64,000 nucleotides of DNA from Acipenser ruthenus (lineage: Eukaryota; Chordata; Actinopteri; Acipenseriformes; Acipenseridae), in the NCBI RefSeq assembly GCF_902713425.1, contig NC_081201.1, positions 14,091,362 to 14,155,361 of the forward strand, read 5' to 3'. Below are positions 44,509 to 53,896 of the stretch, one piece after another. How positions within the stretch are numbered: the first letter of the stretch is position 1; every line of letters starts with the position of its first letter. Under the pieces are notes generated by a model that saw only the letters and a program-made list of their open reading frames with translations, had not been told where the DNA came from and searched no databases. The position numbers were made by a program, and so were the translations under genes.

Positions 44509-46138
44509 CTAATCACCAGTCAGCTCAAGTCCCTTTTTTGCCTTCCAAAGCAGGCATATGTCCTGGTCCGCCTTCTGTAGGACCCTCCTTCTCATGGCTG
44601 GGTAGCGTTTGCCTAGTAGAGTCATTACCAAGAGCCAGAACTTACTCCTGGATTTCTTCCAAAGTAGCTCCGAGTTCAGCACTGCCTGTGCTGCATTCAC
44701 TCCAGTCTCTAGTAACTCCCTCCTCTGACAGTTCTTCTAAAGCTTCCCCCTCCTTTCTTACCAGCAAAGCGCCATAGGGGTTAACAGAAAGAGGGATCCC
44801 TGCTACCTTCCGTTTAGTGATAGCCTCTGATTGACTCTTTAATTGTTCATCTACATTTTTTCGTTTCTCCCTGCCTCTCTTCACATCTCTCCAATGTTCC
44901 TGGTTCTCATGGCTGGGTAGCGTTTGCCTAATAGAGTCATTACCAAGAGCCAGAACTTACTCCTGGATTTCTTCCAAAGTAGCTCCGAGTTCAGCACTGC
45001 CTGTGCTGCATTCACTCCAGTCTCTAGTAACTCCCTCCTCTGACAGTTCTTCTAAAGCTTCCCCCTCCTTTCTTACCAGCAAAGCGCCATAGGGGTTAAC
45101 AGAAAGAGGGATCCCTGCTACCTTCCGTTTAGTGATAGCCTCTGATTGACTCTTTAATTGTTCATCTACATTTTTTCGTTTCTCCCTGCCTCTCTTCACA
45201 TCTCTCCAATGTTCCTGGTTGCCAGGAAACGATCTGTTGTAGTCACAGGAGGAAGCCAATACCCTCCAACTAGGTCAGACTACAACGTCCCCCTCCTCCT
45301 CCTTCTCCTCCTCCATTTCCTGTAGAGTTTCTGGGACAGTCTCCCCCGCCTCTTGATCAGCTGGTTCTTCCTCTGCCGGCTCCTCACTTCGGACAGCATC
45401 TGCATATGTTGTACTCCTCTTTGGGCACTGTTTGAACAGGTGCTCCTCAGAGTTACAGATGCTGCATTTTTTTTGTTTTGTCACCTTGGTCTCATGATCT
45501 GTGCCCTGGCAGTTACGACAGATTATGTTGTCGCAAGTGGTAGCCAGGTGCCCAAAAATACCGCATTTCCTGCAGTACTGGGGCTGTCTGCTGTAAAACA
45601 GGTAGCCTCTGTTTGGCCCAATTGTGAAATTGGCCGGCGGGTGCTTAAACCCATCAGAGCTGTCCTTTTCAGGCTTTAAAGTTACCCGAAACTGTCTTTT
45701 ACCTGACCATATGCCATGCTTATCTTTAATTGGTACTCCACCAGAAACAGTTTTGCAGTACCGAGATAAGAACAGTTCAATATCAAAGTCACTTACATAT
45801 GGGTTAAACATGTGAACCGTTATTACTCTGTGGTCTTTGTGCCAGTGGCTCCATGCTATAAAAAGACAAAGGTTTTTCTGTTGATTTCTCTTCAAAAGTT
45901 TTTAGAAAGATTTCGAAAATGGATCTAGTTTCAAAAGTCATGTCCAAAAATTTTTGGCTTATATTCACCTGAAGGCAGTAGATCTGAGCAGGTACAAAGC
46001 GCAGTTGTTCCAGCAACACCTTCTCCATGAACTGATCTCGATCTAAGAAATCTTCCTTGTTCTCTTCCTTCCATCTGAAACGGACGGTATTCCGCAGTCG
46101 AGCCCCACGTGCTGACTTGTAAAAGATTTCGACGCCAT
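44509..46138 (-). pseudogene. ORF1 of U2 LINE copy 8, with internal tandem duplication
   Basis: ATG about 46138, 52 nt from U2. RARLRNTVRFRWKEENKED-like start, then FMEKVLLEQLRFVPAQIYCL, VITVHMFNPYVSDFDIELFL, GIWSGKRQFRVTLKP, RGYLFYSRQPQYCRKCGIFG. Knuckles: CRKCGIFGHLATTC, CRNCQGTDHETKV (imperfect) and CSICNSEEHLFKQC. An acidic Glu/Pro stretch follows. The C-terminal part (ALLVRKEGEALEELSEEG) is present twice because of the 315-bp duplication. Two or three frame changes. Confidence 0.88.
44589..45219. repeat. 315-bp tandem duplication in LINE copy 8 ORF1
   Basis: 44589-44904 and 44904-45219 are near-identical copies (one seen difference: CCTAGTAGAG versus CCTAATAGAG). Both contain the segment coding NPYGALLVRKEGEALEELSE. 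315 is divisible by three, so the duplication does not by itself change frame. High identity suggests it is recent. Confidence 0.93.
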
Positions 46139-46190
46139 CTTCGTATCACCTTCTTTTTCTCTCAGATAGACTAAGCTGTGGTCATGCCAC

Positions 46191-46224
46191 ACACTTGATC
46201 TGAGCCAAGAGGCCGAGAAGCGAT
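46191..46224 (-). ncRNA. U2 snRNA 5' half, nt 1-34 (split gene)
   Basis: ATCGCTTCTCGGCCTCTTGG then CTCAGATCAAGTGT on the minus strand: canonical through nt 34, followed by LINE GTGGCATGACCACAGC. Confidence 0.96.
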
Positions 46225-46419
46225 GCCACCACAATGGTTTTGACCAAACGCCCCGGGCGGGCGCGCCCGCCCGCCGGAGCTGCCGGGGTACTCGCTTTGT
46301 GGACTGAGGGGAAAAATGGGAAAAAGAAGAAAAAAGAACAAGAAAAAAAGGTGCCAGGCTCTAATTATTAACACGGCCGCCGCCGCCGCTGTGCTCGTTC
46401 TGCTTTTAAACCCATGTCG
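46225..46419 (-). promoter_or_regulatory. U5-U2 intergenic region (U2 promoter, U5 3' box)
   Basis: Complete block including the GC-rich repeat GGGCGGGCGCGCCC, A/T tract and exact U5 3' box GTTTAAAAGCAGA on the minus strand. Confidence 0.7.
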
Positions 46420-46500
46420 AGCCCCACCCCGAGGGGCAGGGCTAGCCAAAAATTGCATTGAACTCATAAATGCTCCTCTCCACGGAAATCTTTAGTAAAA
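46420..46500 (-). ncRNA. U5 snRNA 3' half (split gene)
   Basis: TTTTACTAAAGATTTCCGTG through the Sm site to the 3' hairpin, without visible defects. Its 5' half is at 53060-53095. Confidence 0.95.
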
Positions 46501-47033
46501 TACTCTTTTATTGAGATTTTACATTTTTTACATTTACGCCCATTCGTTTTTTCATTCATTTTACTTTTCTTTTAAAGATGACATTCATACAGACATACAT
46601 TTTGTTTTAAAAGCATTTAAAATACATTTAAAAACACCAAGACAATTGTGCTTTGTACATGGTTAAAACAGACACAGATTAAAGTCAACATGAAAAAAAC
46701 CTGTGCTGTTTTAAAAGTGACTGGAAAAAAAGAACCATCTATAAAAAACCAGTGCTTGTGAGGACCGGGGAGTGCTCTATAAAAAAAGTTCAAAAGTGAA
46801 CATAAAACAGAATAAAACTATAGAACTAAAATCAGGGACAGGGGAAAAGGGACAGTGTGTAAAACAGTGGGTTAAAATTCTAAAATTTTGAAACACTTAA
46901 AATGTAACTTTTAATAGCTATCATTAAAAATCTTTTAGATACATAAAACAAAACAAAACAAAATCAAATAAAACATTCAAAATAAATCAAATCACAGTCC
47001 ATAAAACTGAAACAAAAAGACTACATAAAACCA

Positions 47034-47116
47034 GGGCACCGTTCAAAAACGGTCATGCCAGCTAAAAGGGGCGGAATGCTGGCATGACAAAATAAATAAA
47101 AGGCTTAGCGGTGCCC
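47034..47116 (-). other. Structured 3' UTR element of U5 LINE (copy D)
   Basis: Third copy of the nested inverted repeats: outer GGGCACCG/CGGTGCCC enclosing ACCGTT-CAAA-AACGGT and GTCATGCCAGC/GCTGGCATGAC. It lies about 45 nt past the ORF2 stop. Confidence 0.72.
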
Positions 47117-47158
47117 CGTAGTCCCGCTCCTAGGAGCTAGCGGTTCCAGTTTTTTCCT

Positions 47159-50100
47159 TCATTCCATCTTCACGTCCTGAAGTCCGGCGATCCTCCACTC
47201 CGCGCAGGCCTTGTCCTTCCCGAGGGTCCGGATGTCCAGAATTACAAAGTCCTTAATAAGAGTTTGTGCCCTTCTGGTCGTGGTGATAGTGTCTAGCTCC
47301 TGCTTGTGATAGACACAGACATTACGGCCCTCCCACAGGATCTGCTTGACAACATTGATGACACGCCAAATGCACTTAGCTGTGCTGGTAGCGATTCCTC
47401 CCGCAGGCCCATAGAGCACAGTCTCAGCGGTCAATTTTTAGACACGTAGACTTCGCTCTTGGACTTATTAATCACTGCCCCAGTCGCCATGCAGTACTTC
47501 TCAAGGATATTACTAATCCGAGGTACAGACGATGTGTTGGTGCAAATGAGTGACACATCGTCCATATATGCTGTTGTTTTGACCTGGACCCCGTTGGATC
47601 CAGGCAGCTGGAAACCAGTTATATTGGTATCCCTACGAATTGCCTGCAGGAGGGGTTCAATGCACACGACATATAGCAGTGAGGATAGTGGGCAACCCTG
47701 TCTGACCCCTGACTGGATAGATATTTTACCAGTCAGGTGTCTGTTCACCAAGACTCCGGTACTAATGTTTGTATAGATGGTTTTAACCCACCCCCTAAGT
47801 CCAGGAGCGAATTTCATCTGGTCCATCACTTTGTACATATATTCATGGCTTACCCTATCGAACGCCTTCTCCTGGTCAAGGTTGAACAGGCAGAGGGGAT
47901 GGTTCCGTTCTCTAGAATAAGCCAGAATGTCCCTTGTTAACATTAAAATATCGGTGATGGACCTCCCTGGGACGCCACAAGCCTGGTCCGGGCCAATGAC
48001 CAAAGGGAGGTGTACTTGTAGCCGGAGCATCAGAGCTTTGGCTAGTATCTTGTAATCCACGCAAAGGAGGCTGATTGGGCGCCAATTCCGTAGATCTTTA
48101 ACTTCCCCTTTCTTATGAAGGAGAGTAATTACACTCTCCCGCATAGAAGGGCCCAACCGCTTCTCCCTGTAGACCGCTCTGTAGACCTCCTCTAAATGGA
48201 CTTTTAGCGTGTCCCAAAAAAGATGGTGTAACAGGGAACCGGGTCGCTGGTTCCTGCGCAAGTGTGTGCCTGTAGAAAATCAGCTGCAACGCGCAGTTGG
48301 AGACGCGTTGCTAAGCAACCAGTTGAGTGGCAGGCTCGTCCTGAGCTAAAGTGATCGGGAGGTCTGGATTGGCTGGGGGGTGTGCCTGGGGATGCTGCGC
48401 AGAGCTCAAAAAGCGGCTGCGCTACAGCTCGGGGCTGCTGCAAGGCCATTGCTGTACAGACGAGAGCTGTGAGTTTGTTTACATCCAGGAGGGAAGCGTC
48501 CGCTCTGCGGGAAAGACTACTACGGAGCCCTTTAACTGCAGGACGGGGCCTGTGAAGGCAATTGCCCAGCCAGGACCGTCAGAATGGCCCGGAGTCGCTG
48601 GGAGGCCAGGACTTCAGAAATGACACAACAGAAGTAGGTCAGCTTAGGGGAGGTGGATCCCAAAACAGTATAAACAGGGTTACCGTAGAGTAGTAGGTTC
48701 CTGGAGCGGGACGTTCCTTTTAGTGGGACTAGCGCTCGTCATTTTGTGTGGCAAACTTTTATTTTTAGCTTTTGTTTCTTTGTTTTTATTGCTTTGTTAA
48801 ATGTGACACTAGGTCTACCATCGCTGGTACCCTAGTGTCAGTTTGGTGCTAAAATTAAATCTGCGCGCCTGAGCGGCGTATCAACACCAATGCTCTGTGT
48901 CTGTCAGTATTTTCCAGTGACTACCCACACATGTAACACGTCACCCTGCTACATATGGTAATACTCACCCGGGATGCCATCTAGACCTGGCGTCTTACCG
49001 GTGTTCATGGTCTTAACCGCCTGGGTGAGCTCCTCCAGCGTGAGTTCTGGGTCCTTCTCCTCCTCCTCGTCGTCCCGCACTGAGTCAGGCTCCAACTGGC
49101 TCAGGAACCACTCTATCAGGGTGTCATCTGTAGCTTTGATGTTATACAGGTCCCTATAGAAGTTCTCTACCACTTTTTTCACTCCCTCACTATCCTCTAC
49201 TATCCTCCCCCTGCTGTCGAGCATGGAGGACATCAAGTGCCGCTTCTCCCTCGTTTTCTGGAAGAAGAAGCGAGTACACTTTTCATCTTCCTCCATTTTT
49301 TGCACTTTTGCATTGTGCATGACCTTTCGTTGTTCCTCCCTACAAAGCACTGAAAGATCTAGCTTGGTCTGGGCTATCTCGTCGCTTACAGGGAACCCCC
49401 GAAGCTGAAGCAGGCTCAGACGCTGGAGGGCAGCATTCAGGTATTTATATTTGGCCCTCCTTTCTTTTGCTTTCCTCTTGCCTGCTGCTATGAAATAACC
49501 CTTAGTTCTGATTTTGACCATCTCCCACCACTCTATAGGGGAGTTGAATAGGTCACGCAAAGTGGTCCACTCAACAAGCCTGCTCTTATAGGCTGCAGCT
49601 ATGGAGGGGTCGTCGAGTAAGGAGGTGTTTAATTTCCAGACCCCTGACCCCATCTGGGAGGTCTGAGGGACCTGCAATGTTACCTGCAGGAGCCTATGGT
49701 CAGAGAAGATGGCCTGGGTGTCTACTGCCGTCTTCGTAAGGGAGCTGGTATGCAGGACGAGATCTATATGGGAGAAGGAGGTCCCAGATGAGCTCACCCA
49801 GGTAAAGGGAAGCACCAGGTACTTGCCTGCATCACACAGGGAGAAATCAGATATTACGGAGGACAAAACTCTACTAGAGCGGTCGTTGCGTGGCCTGCTC
49901 CGGTCTACGTCCCACAGAGCACAATTGAAGTCACCTGACACGATGACGGGTACGTTCCCCAGCAGGAGTGGACGCAGCTGTGGAAAAAATTGAACTCTTT
50001 CGTTTTGGTTAGTGGGTGCGTAGACATTGACCAGTCTGAGGGGAGTGTTGTTGTATGTCACATCCACGCTCAGAATTCTACCAGGTTCTACCTCCCTGCT

Positions 50101-50397
50101 GCTGCGGGAGGTAATAAATGGGTTTTTAAACAGGATACCTACTCCGTCGGCTCTGGCTATGTTGGAGCCCGACCAGAAGGAGTCCCCCAGGGTCCAACTC
50201 TCCTTCAGGTCCCTATAATCAGGGCTCGACGAAATACCACACTCCTGCAGAAAGATGAGATCTGCTTTCAAGTTAGCTAGATAGTTTAGTACATCAAATC
50301 TTTTTTGTGTCTCCCTGATGCTCCTGACATTAACAGACACACATATCAGGGCCATCAGGGTAGCTAACAAGAAAAGGAGTCGCTGCGTCCACCCCAT
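47159..50397 (-). pseudogene. ORF2 (APE + RT) of U5 LINE copy D
   Basis: ATG 50397. A single 482-codon frame to 48949 carries the complete APE domain: hydrophobic start LLFLLATLMALICV, VNVRSIRETQKRFD, LIFLQECGISS, VNVYAPTNQNERV, VSGDFNCALWDVDRS, FSHIDLVLHTSS, FSDHRLLQVTL. It then has a linker and the RT start KTPGLDGIPGEYYH. After the LTR, RT resumes at 48261: NWRPISLLCVDYKILAKAL, LDQEKAFDRVSHEYM, GVRQGCPLSSLLYVVC, AYMDDVSLICTNTS. A shared deletion at 47431 removes the thumb and Cys/His motif; the end is QDVKME. Confidence 0.91.
48227..48953 (+). mobile_element. Solo LTR of an LTR retrotransposon inside the U5 LINE
   Basis: Interrupts ORF2 of U5 copy D; the same ORF2 sequence is continuous in copy C at 31130. 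About 727 bp, starting TGTAACAGGG and ending CCCTGCTACA, with a TATAAA box near 48669 and an ATTAAA polyadenylation signal near 48853 in plus orientation. Flanked by a likely 5-bp target-site duplication (GATGG/TATGG, or ATGGT depending on the edge). No internal region is present. Family not determined; Gypsy-like by size and ends. It is younger than the U5 LINE insertion. Confidence 0.8.
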
Positions 50398-50402
50398 AGC
50401 GA

Positions 50403-52359
50403 CTATGATTGGGAGGTCGGGACACTCTTCCTACTCTTAGCTCTACGCTTGCTTCGAGGGGGCTTGGGCTTATTTGCAACTCCCATCACCCCTGAGAAGG
50501 TACTCACTGCTGCCTCGTCCAAGAAGGCACCGTCTTTATATGCACAGTACGTGGAGTTGTTTGGGCTATTCAACTCCCCACAAGGTAAGTCTGGTGGAAC
50601 TTGCTCAGGGCCCCTCGGAACGTGTGGGTCAGCTTTGTCCTGGGGGGGGGGGGGGGGGTTATGACAGACAGCATTCTTTGGCTGTTACCGTCTGTTGAAT
50701 TGGAGCTGTTAGCAGACTTCTGGCTTACCGCGTCCAGGGGTATTCCCATGTCCTCCATTGCTGTATCTAGGAGGACCTCTAGGGGGCCCCTGGTTTTGCC
50801 CATACAAGGGAGGGGGTCAAGGATGCTTTGAAGGGAGGCCCTTCGCTTGAAGAGGGTCATTGCTACCGAGGTACTGCTGGTCAGGGAAGGTGTTGACCCC
50901 GACCTCTCCCTCGGTGCATTAGTGAACACCTCTTCTGCGAGGTGTGCTAGGGTTTGTGCCAACGACTGGGAAGGCTGGCTGGGGATGCCCTGGCTGGCTG
51001 CTACCTGCCCACTAGGCGGCAGTGTAGCCGTCCCACTCGCCTCGGTCTCTGCTTGCGAGGGCAAGACTGGGGACTTTGTGTGGACATTAGCTAGTTTTTG
51101 ATCTGTGGGGGCCACCTGCAACTTGCTGTCTTTGATCTTGATCTTCTTTCTTTTCCCCCCCTCGTCTCTACCCTTTCTTTTCCCCACCCTCTGCTGGTTC
51201 TTCCCTCCCTTCCCCTCCTTCTCACTCTCACTTTCACTGTCGCTTTCGCTTTCCTCCCCCACGGACTCAATCCTTATGGCGTCATAACGAGAGCCGAGGG
51301 GGAGTGCTGGCGCTGAGAGGGCCCTACTCAGGGGGGGGGGGCGCTGCTGGGTCCGGGCTCCCTCCCTGCCTTGTGTTCTTTATCAGAGGAGCTACTGGAG
51401 GAGCTAGTGGAGTAGCTGTTGTACTTTCTCTCTGGGCTGTTGGAAGGGGTCCTCGTAAAACGGGACATGTCTCGGGGGCGGGGGGGTGAGGGGGGTGCTG
51501 GTGATGATGGTGGTGCTGGAGTCTGGGTCTTGGATGCTGTTGGTGGTGATGTGGACTGATCTTTGTTACTTGCTCCCTCTTCCTGCTCAGGCCTAGGCTT
51601 GTTGGTATTTGCCTTGCTGGCTCTGGCCATGTTGGCATAGGAAGAGGGGCAGTCCTTAAACAGGTGCCCCTTCTTTCCACACAAATTGCACTGCCTCTCT
51701 TCTCTGCAGTGGCTGGTCTCGTAGGGGGCGCCGCAGTTCCTGCACTTGACTACAGTACACGCGGCCGCCAGGTGTCCTAATTCCCCACATTTCCTGCAGA
51801 GTTTTGGCATCCCATTATAGAATACCAGCCCTCTGTTGGGCCCTAACACTATGGAGTTTGGAATGTGGCGGACGCCTCCAATGCCCGATGGATCAACATT
51901 GAGGCGTACCAGCCACTTTCTGGCTCCTGTCCAAACCCCATCTTCGTCTGTAATTTTCCTCCCTTCTGATGACACCCTCCCATAGCGGTTAAGCCATGTT
52001 GTAATATCATAGTCGCTAACAGCCTCATTGAAAAATTGGACAGTAACAACTTTCATTTCTCTGTCTGTCAGTGCATCCACACAAAATTCTTTGTATGGAG
52101 CGAGATATTTATTCTCCCCCCAAAAGGACCACATTTCTTGTAACTTTTGGGGGTTCCTAAAACTGACCTCAAACACTTCCTTAAGCCCTGGCAATTTCAC
52201 CAAACAATTCAAGTCAGAAGGGGAAAAACCCATACCCCTCTGAAGAATGGTCCGGCTGAACTCCAGTCTCGTCAGTCCTGGTTCCGTTTCATCTTGCTGG
52301 GTCCTTGTGAAACGCACCGCATTGTGCCTCCTGGTCTCCTGGGTTGGCCGGAACGCCAT
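50403..52359 (-). pseudogene. ORF1 of U5 LINE copy D, about 650 codons in design
   Basis: ATG 52359 (MAFRPTQETRRHNAVRFTRT). A 343-codon frame holds LTRLEFSRTILQRGMGFSPS, VVTVQFFNEAVSDYDITTWL, GVWTGARKWLVRLNV, SIVLGPNRGLVFYNGMPKLC and three knuckles (CRKCGELGHLAAAC, CRNCGAPYETSHC, CNLCGKKGHLFKDC). After a G run at about 51331 the frame changes to an acidic Ser/Glu stretch, a basic patch (KRKKIKIKD), a Ser/Thr-rich part, and a second G run at 50642-50658 before the TSQS end. Longer than the U2-type ORF1s. The stop overlaps the 5-nt gap to ORF2. Confidence 0.9.
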
Positions 52360-53059
52360 CCTTCAGCTGGCTCCTCCGATTGGGGTGGGAGAAGCCTCTG
52401 GACGTCCGGGTTGTCTCTCTCTACGAAAGAGACAACGTAAGCAGCAAATCTGGGCAGTTGAAGGAACTATTACTTTAGTCCCTGAGGAGATGGTCGCCTC
52501 GCAAGAGGGACCCCCTCCCCAGGTGAACGGTGTCCTTCCCTGGCAGAGTAGGGGGTGCTGCTTGGCACCGAGACCACGTAGGAAGAATCGTGGCTGTGAC
52601 GCCTCCTCGGGGTCCGGGGCCGCCCTCTGCTCCTCCCAGATGGCGCCCTCTGCTGGGCGCCTGCTGCTCTTTCGGTCTGGATCTCGATTTACAATCAAGG
52701 GCTGGGGATGAGGTCGTCTAGGTCATCAAAGGGTCCTCAAAGGTCGTCTGGATGGTAGGTCCTCCTTCTCTCTAACTCCAGGAACGTCTGGAAAAGCCGG
52801 AACCGCCTGAAAAAGAAAAAAACTGGAACCGCCTGAAAAAGAAAAAACTGCTCTCAACAGTCAACAAAATCTTGAAAGACCCTCGCCCTGGATTGTGCAA
52901 GCCAAAACCAGACGGAGCATTAGTCTTCCAAAAAGTTGCCGAGCTGAAGAAAGCCAGTCAAAAATAAAAAAAAATTCTGTTCCTCCTCACCCGAACAAAC
53001 CTCTCACAGACCCTCGGAGGGAGCGGGCAATGCCACTACCCTCTAAGCCTTTGCCCTTA

Positions 53060-53095
53060 GAAAGATTTATTCGAACTGAAGAGAAGCCAGAGTGT
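53060..53095 (-). ncRNA. U5 snRNA 5' half (split gene)
   Basis: ACACTCTGGCTTCTCTTCAG then TTCGAATAAATCTTTC, matching the intact copies, ending exactly at the C before loop I. Confidence 0.95.
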
Positions 53096-53564
53096 GGCTT
53101 TACTGGCAGTCCAGCCCTTCTGGCCTGCCCAAAGGCCTTCTCCTCTACCCGGCGGCAAGGCCAAACAAAACAAAACAAAACAGGGAACTCTTCCCAAATC
53201 GCAAGTGCCATTCGGTCCCGGCAAAGGGGCGCTTTGCTGCTGCTGCCGCCTTGAAAGCGAGGGCTCCTTGCCCCACTAAACAGCTCCGGTTCTGCTTTAT
53301 CGCTGTGCTCGTCCTCCTCCTCCCACGAGTGCAAGGCCTTCTGGGTACACTGGCCTGCTGCGTGAACAGAGCAGGCTGTCCATCAGTTAGGCAGACCTGC
53401 CTGCCTGCCTTATTTGGAACAAACAAACAAACAAACACAACAAAAAAACAAAAAAATAAAAACAAAAAAAGAGCAGGAAAAAATACAACCCAGAAAAAGG
53501 GAGAGGGAGAGGCTGGCTGGCGCTCTCTCTTCCCCTCTCTCTCTCTCTTTTTTTTTACCTTTCT
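53096..53564 (-). other. U2-to-U5 spacer (U5 promoter region) with U2 3' box
   Basis: Complete spacer of about 470 bp with expanded A/C repeats (53419-53470) and a CT run at 53520-53550. After U2 the minus strand reads GGTAAAAAAAAAGAGAGAGA, fitting the 3' box. No gene. Confidence 0.75.
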
Positions 53565-53717
53565 TGTGCACCGTTCCCGGAGGTACTGCAATACTGGGTC
53601 GATGCGTGGAGTGGACGGAGCAAGCCCCGGTTCCATCTCCTGCTTCCAAAAATCAATTTAATGTAGACGGGTCCCCCTATGGGGAACATATCAGATATTA
53701 AACTGATAAGAACAGAT
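53565..53717 (-). ncRNA. U2 snRNA 3' half (split gene)
   Basis: U2 nt 38 to the 3' end with a few substitutions in stem II (GGGGAACATATC on the plus strand for GGGGGACGTATC). LINE poly(A) at 53718. Confidence 0.94.
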
Positions 53718-53896
53718 TTTTTTTTTTATGTATTTATTTCACACAAACAAATATACAGAACATCCAATCAAACAAATTCACAAAAGAAAATACATGACAA
53801 TATACAGAGTATACACCCCGCAAAATAAACTCTAAAATCCATCCCATACATAACTCATGTCACACCTAACCCCTTCCCTTATTTACAGAAATCTTA

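Larger units (their letters stand above)
41001..46190 (-). mobile_element. U2-inserted Tx1/Keno-like LINE (copy 8, YADD lineage), near full length
   Basis: 5.19 kb with both U2 halves flanking (40848-41000 and 46191-46224). 52-nt 5' UTR, ORF1, ORF2, short 3' UTR and poly(A). A 315-bp tandem duplication lies in the ORF1 3' region (44589-45219). One of the better-preserved copies, with a 535-codon RT frame, but with several frameshifts. Confidence 0.92.
46501..53059 (-). mobile_element. U5-inserted Tx1-like LINE (U5 copy D), fullest copy
   Basis: Both U5 halves flank it. About 5.83 kb without the solo LTR at 48227-48953. Order on the minus strand: 5' terminus TAAGGGCAAAGGCTTAG, 700-nt 5' UTR (53059-52360, no gene; TTTCTTTTTCAGGCGGTTCC occurs twice), ORF1, 5-nt gap, ORF2, 658-nt 3' UTR (47158-46501) with a structured element, 3' end CAATAAAAGAGTA. 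No poly(A). ORF2 has the internal deletion also seen in copy C. Domain content and ORF1 knuckles place it with the U2 elements in the Tx1/L1 group. Confidence 0.93.
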
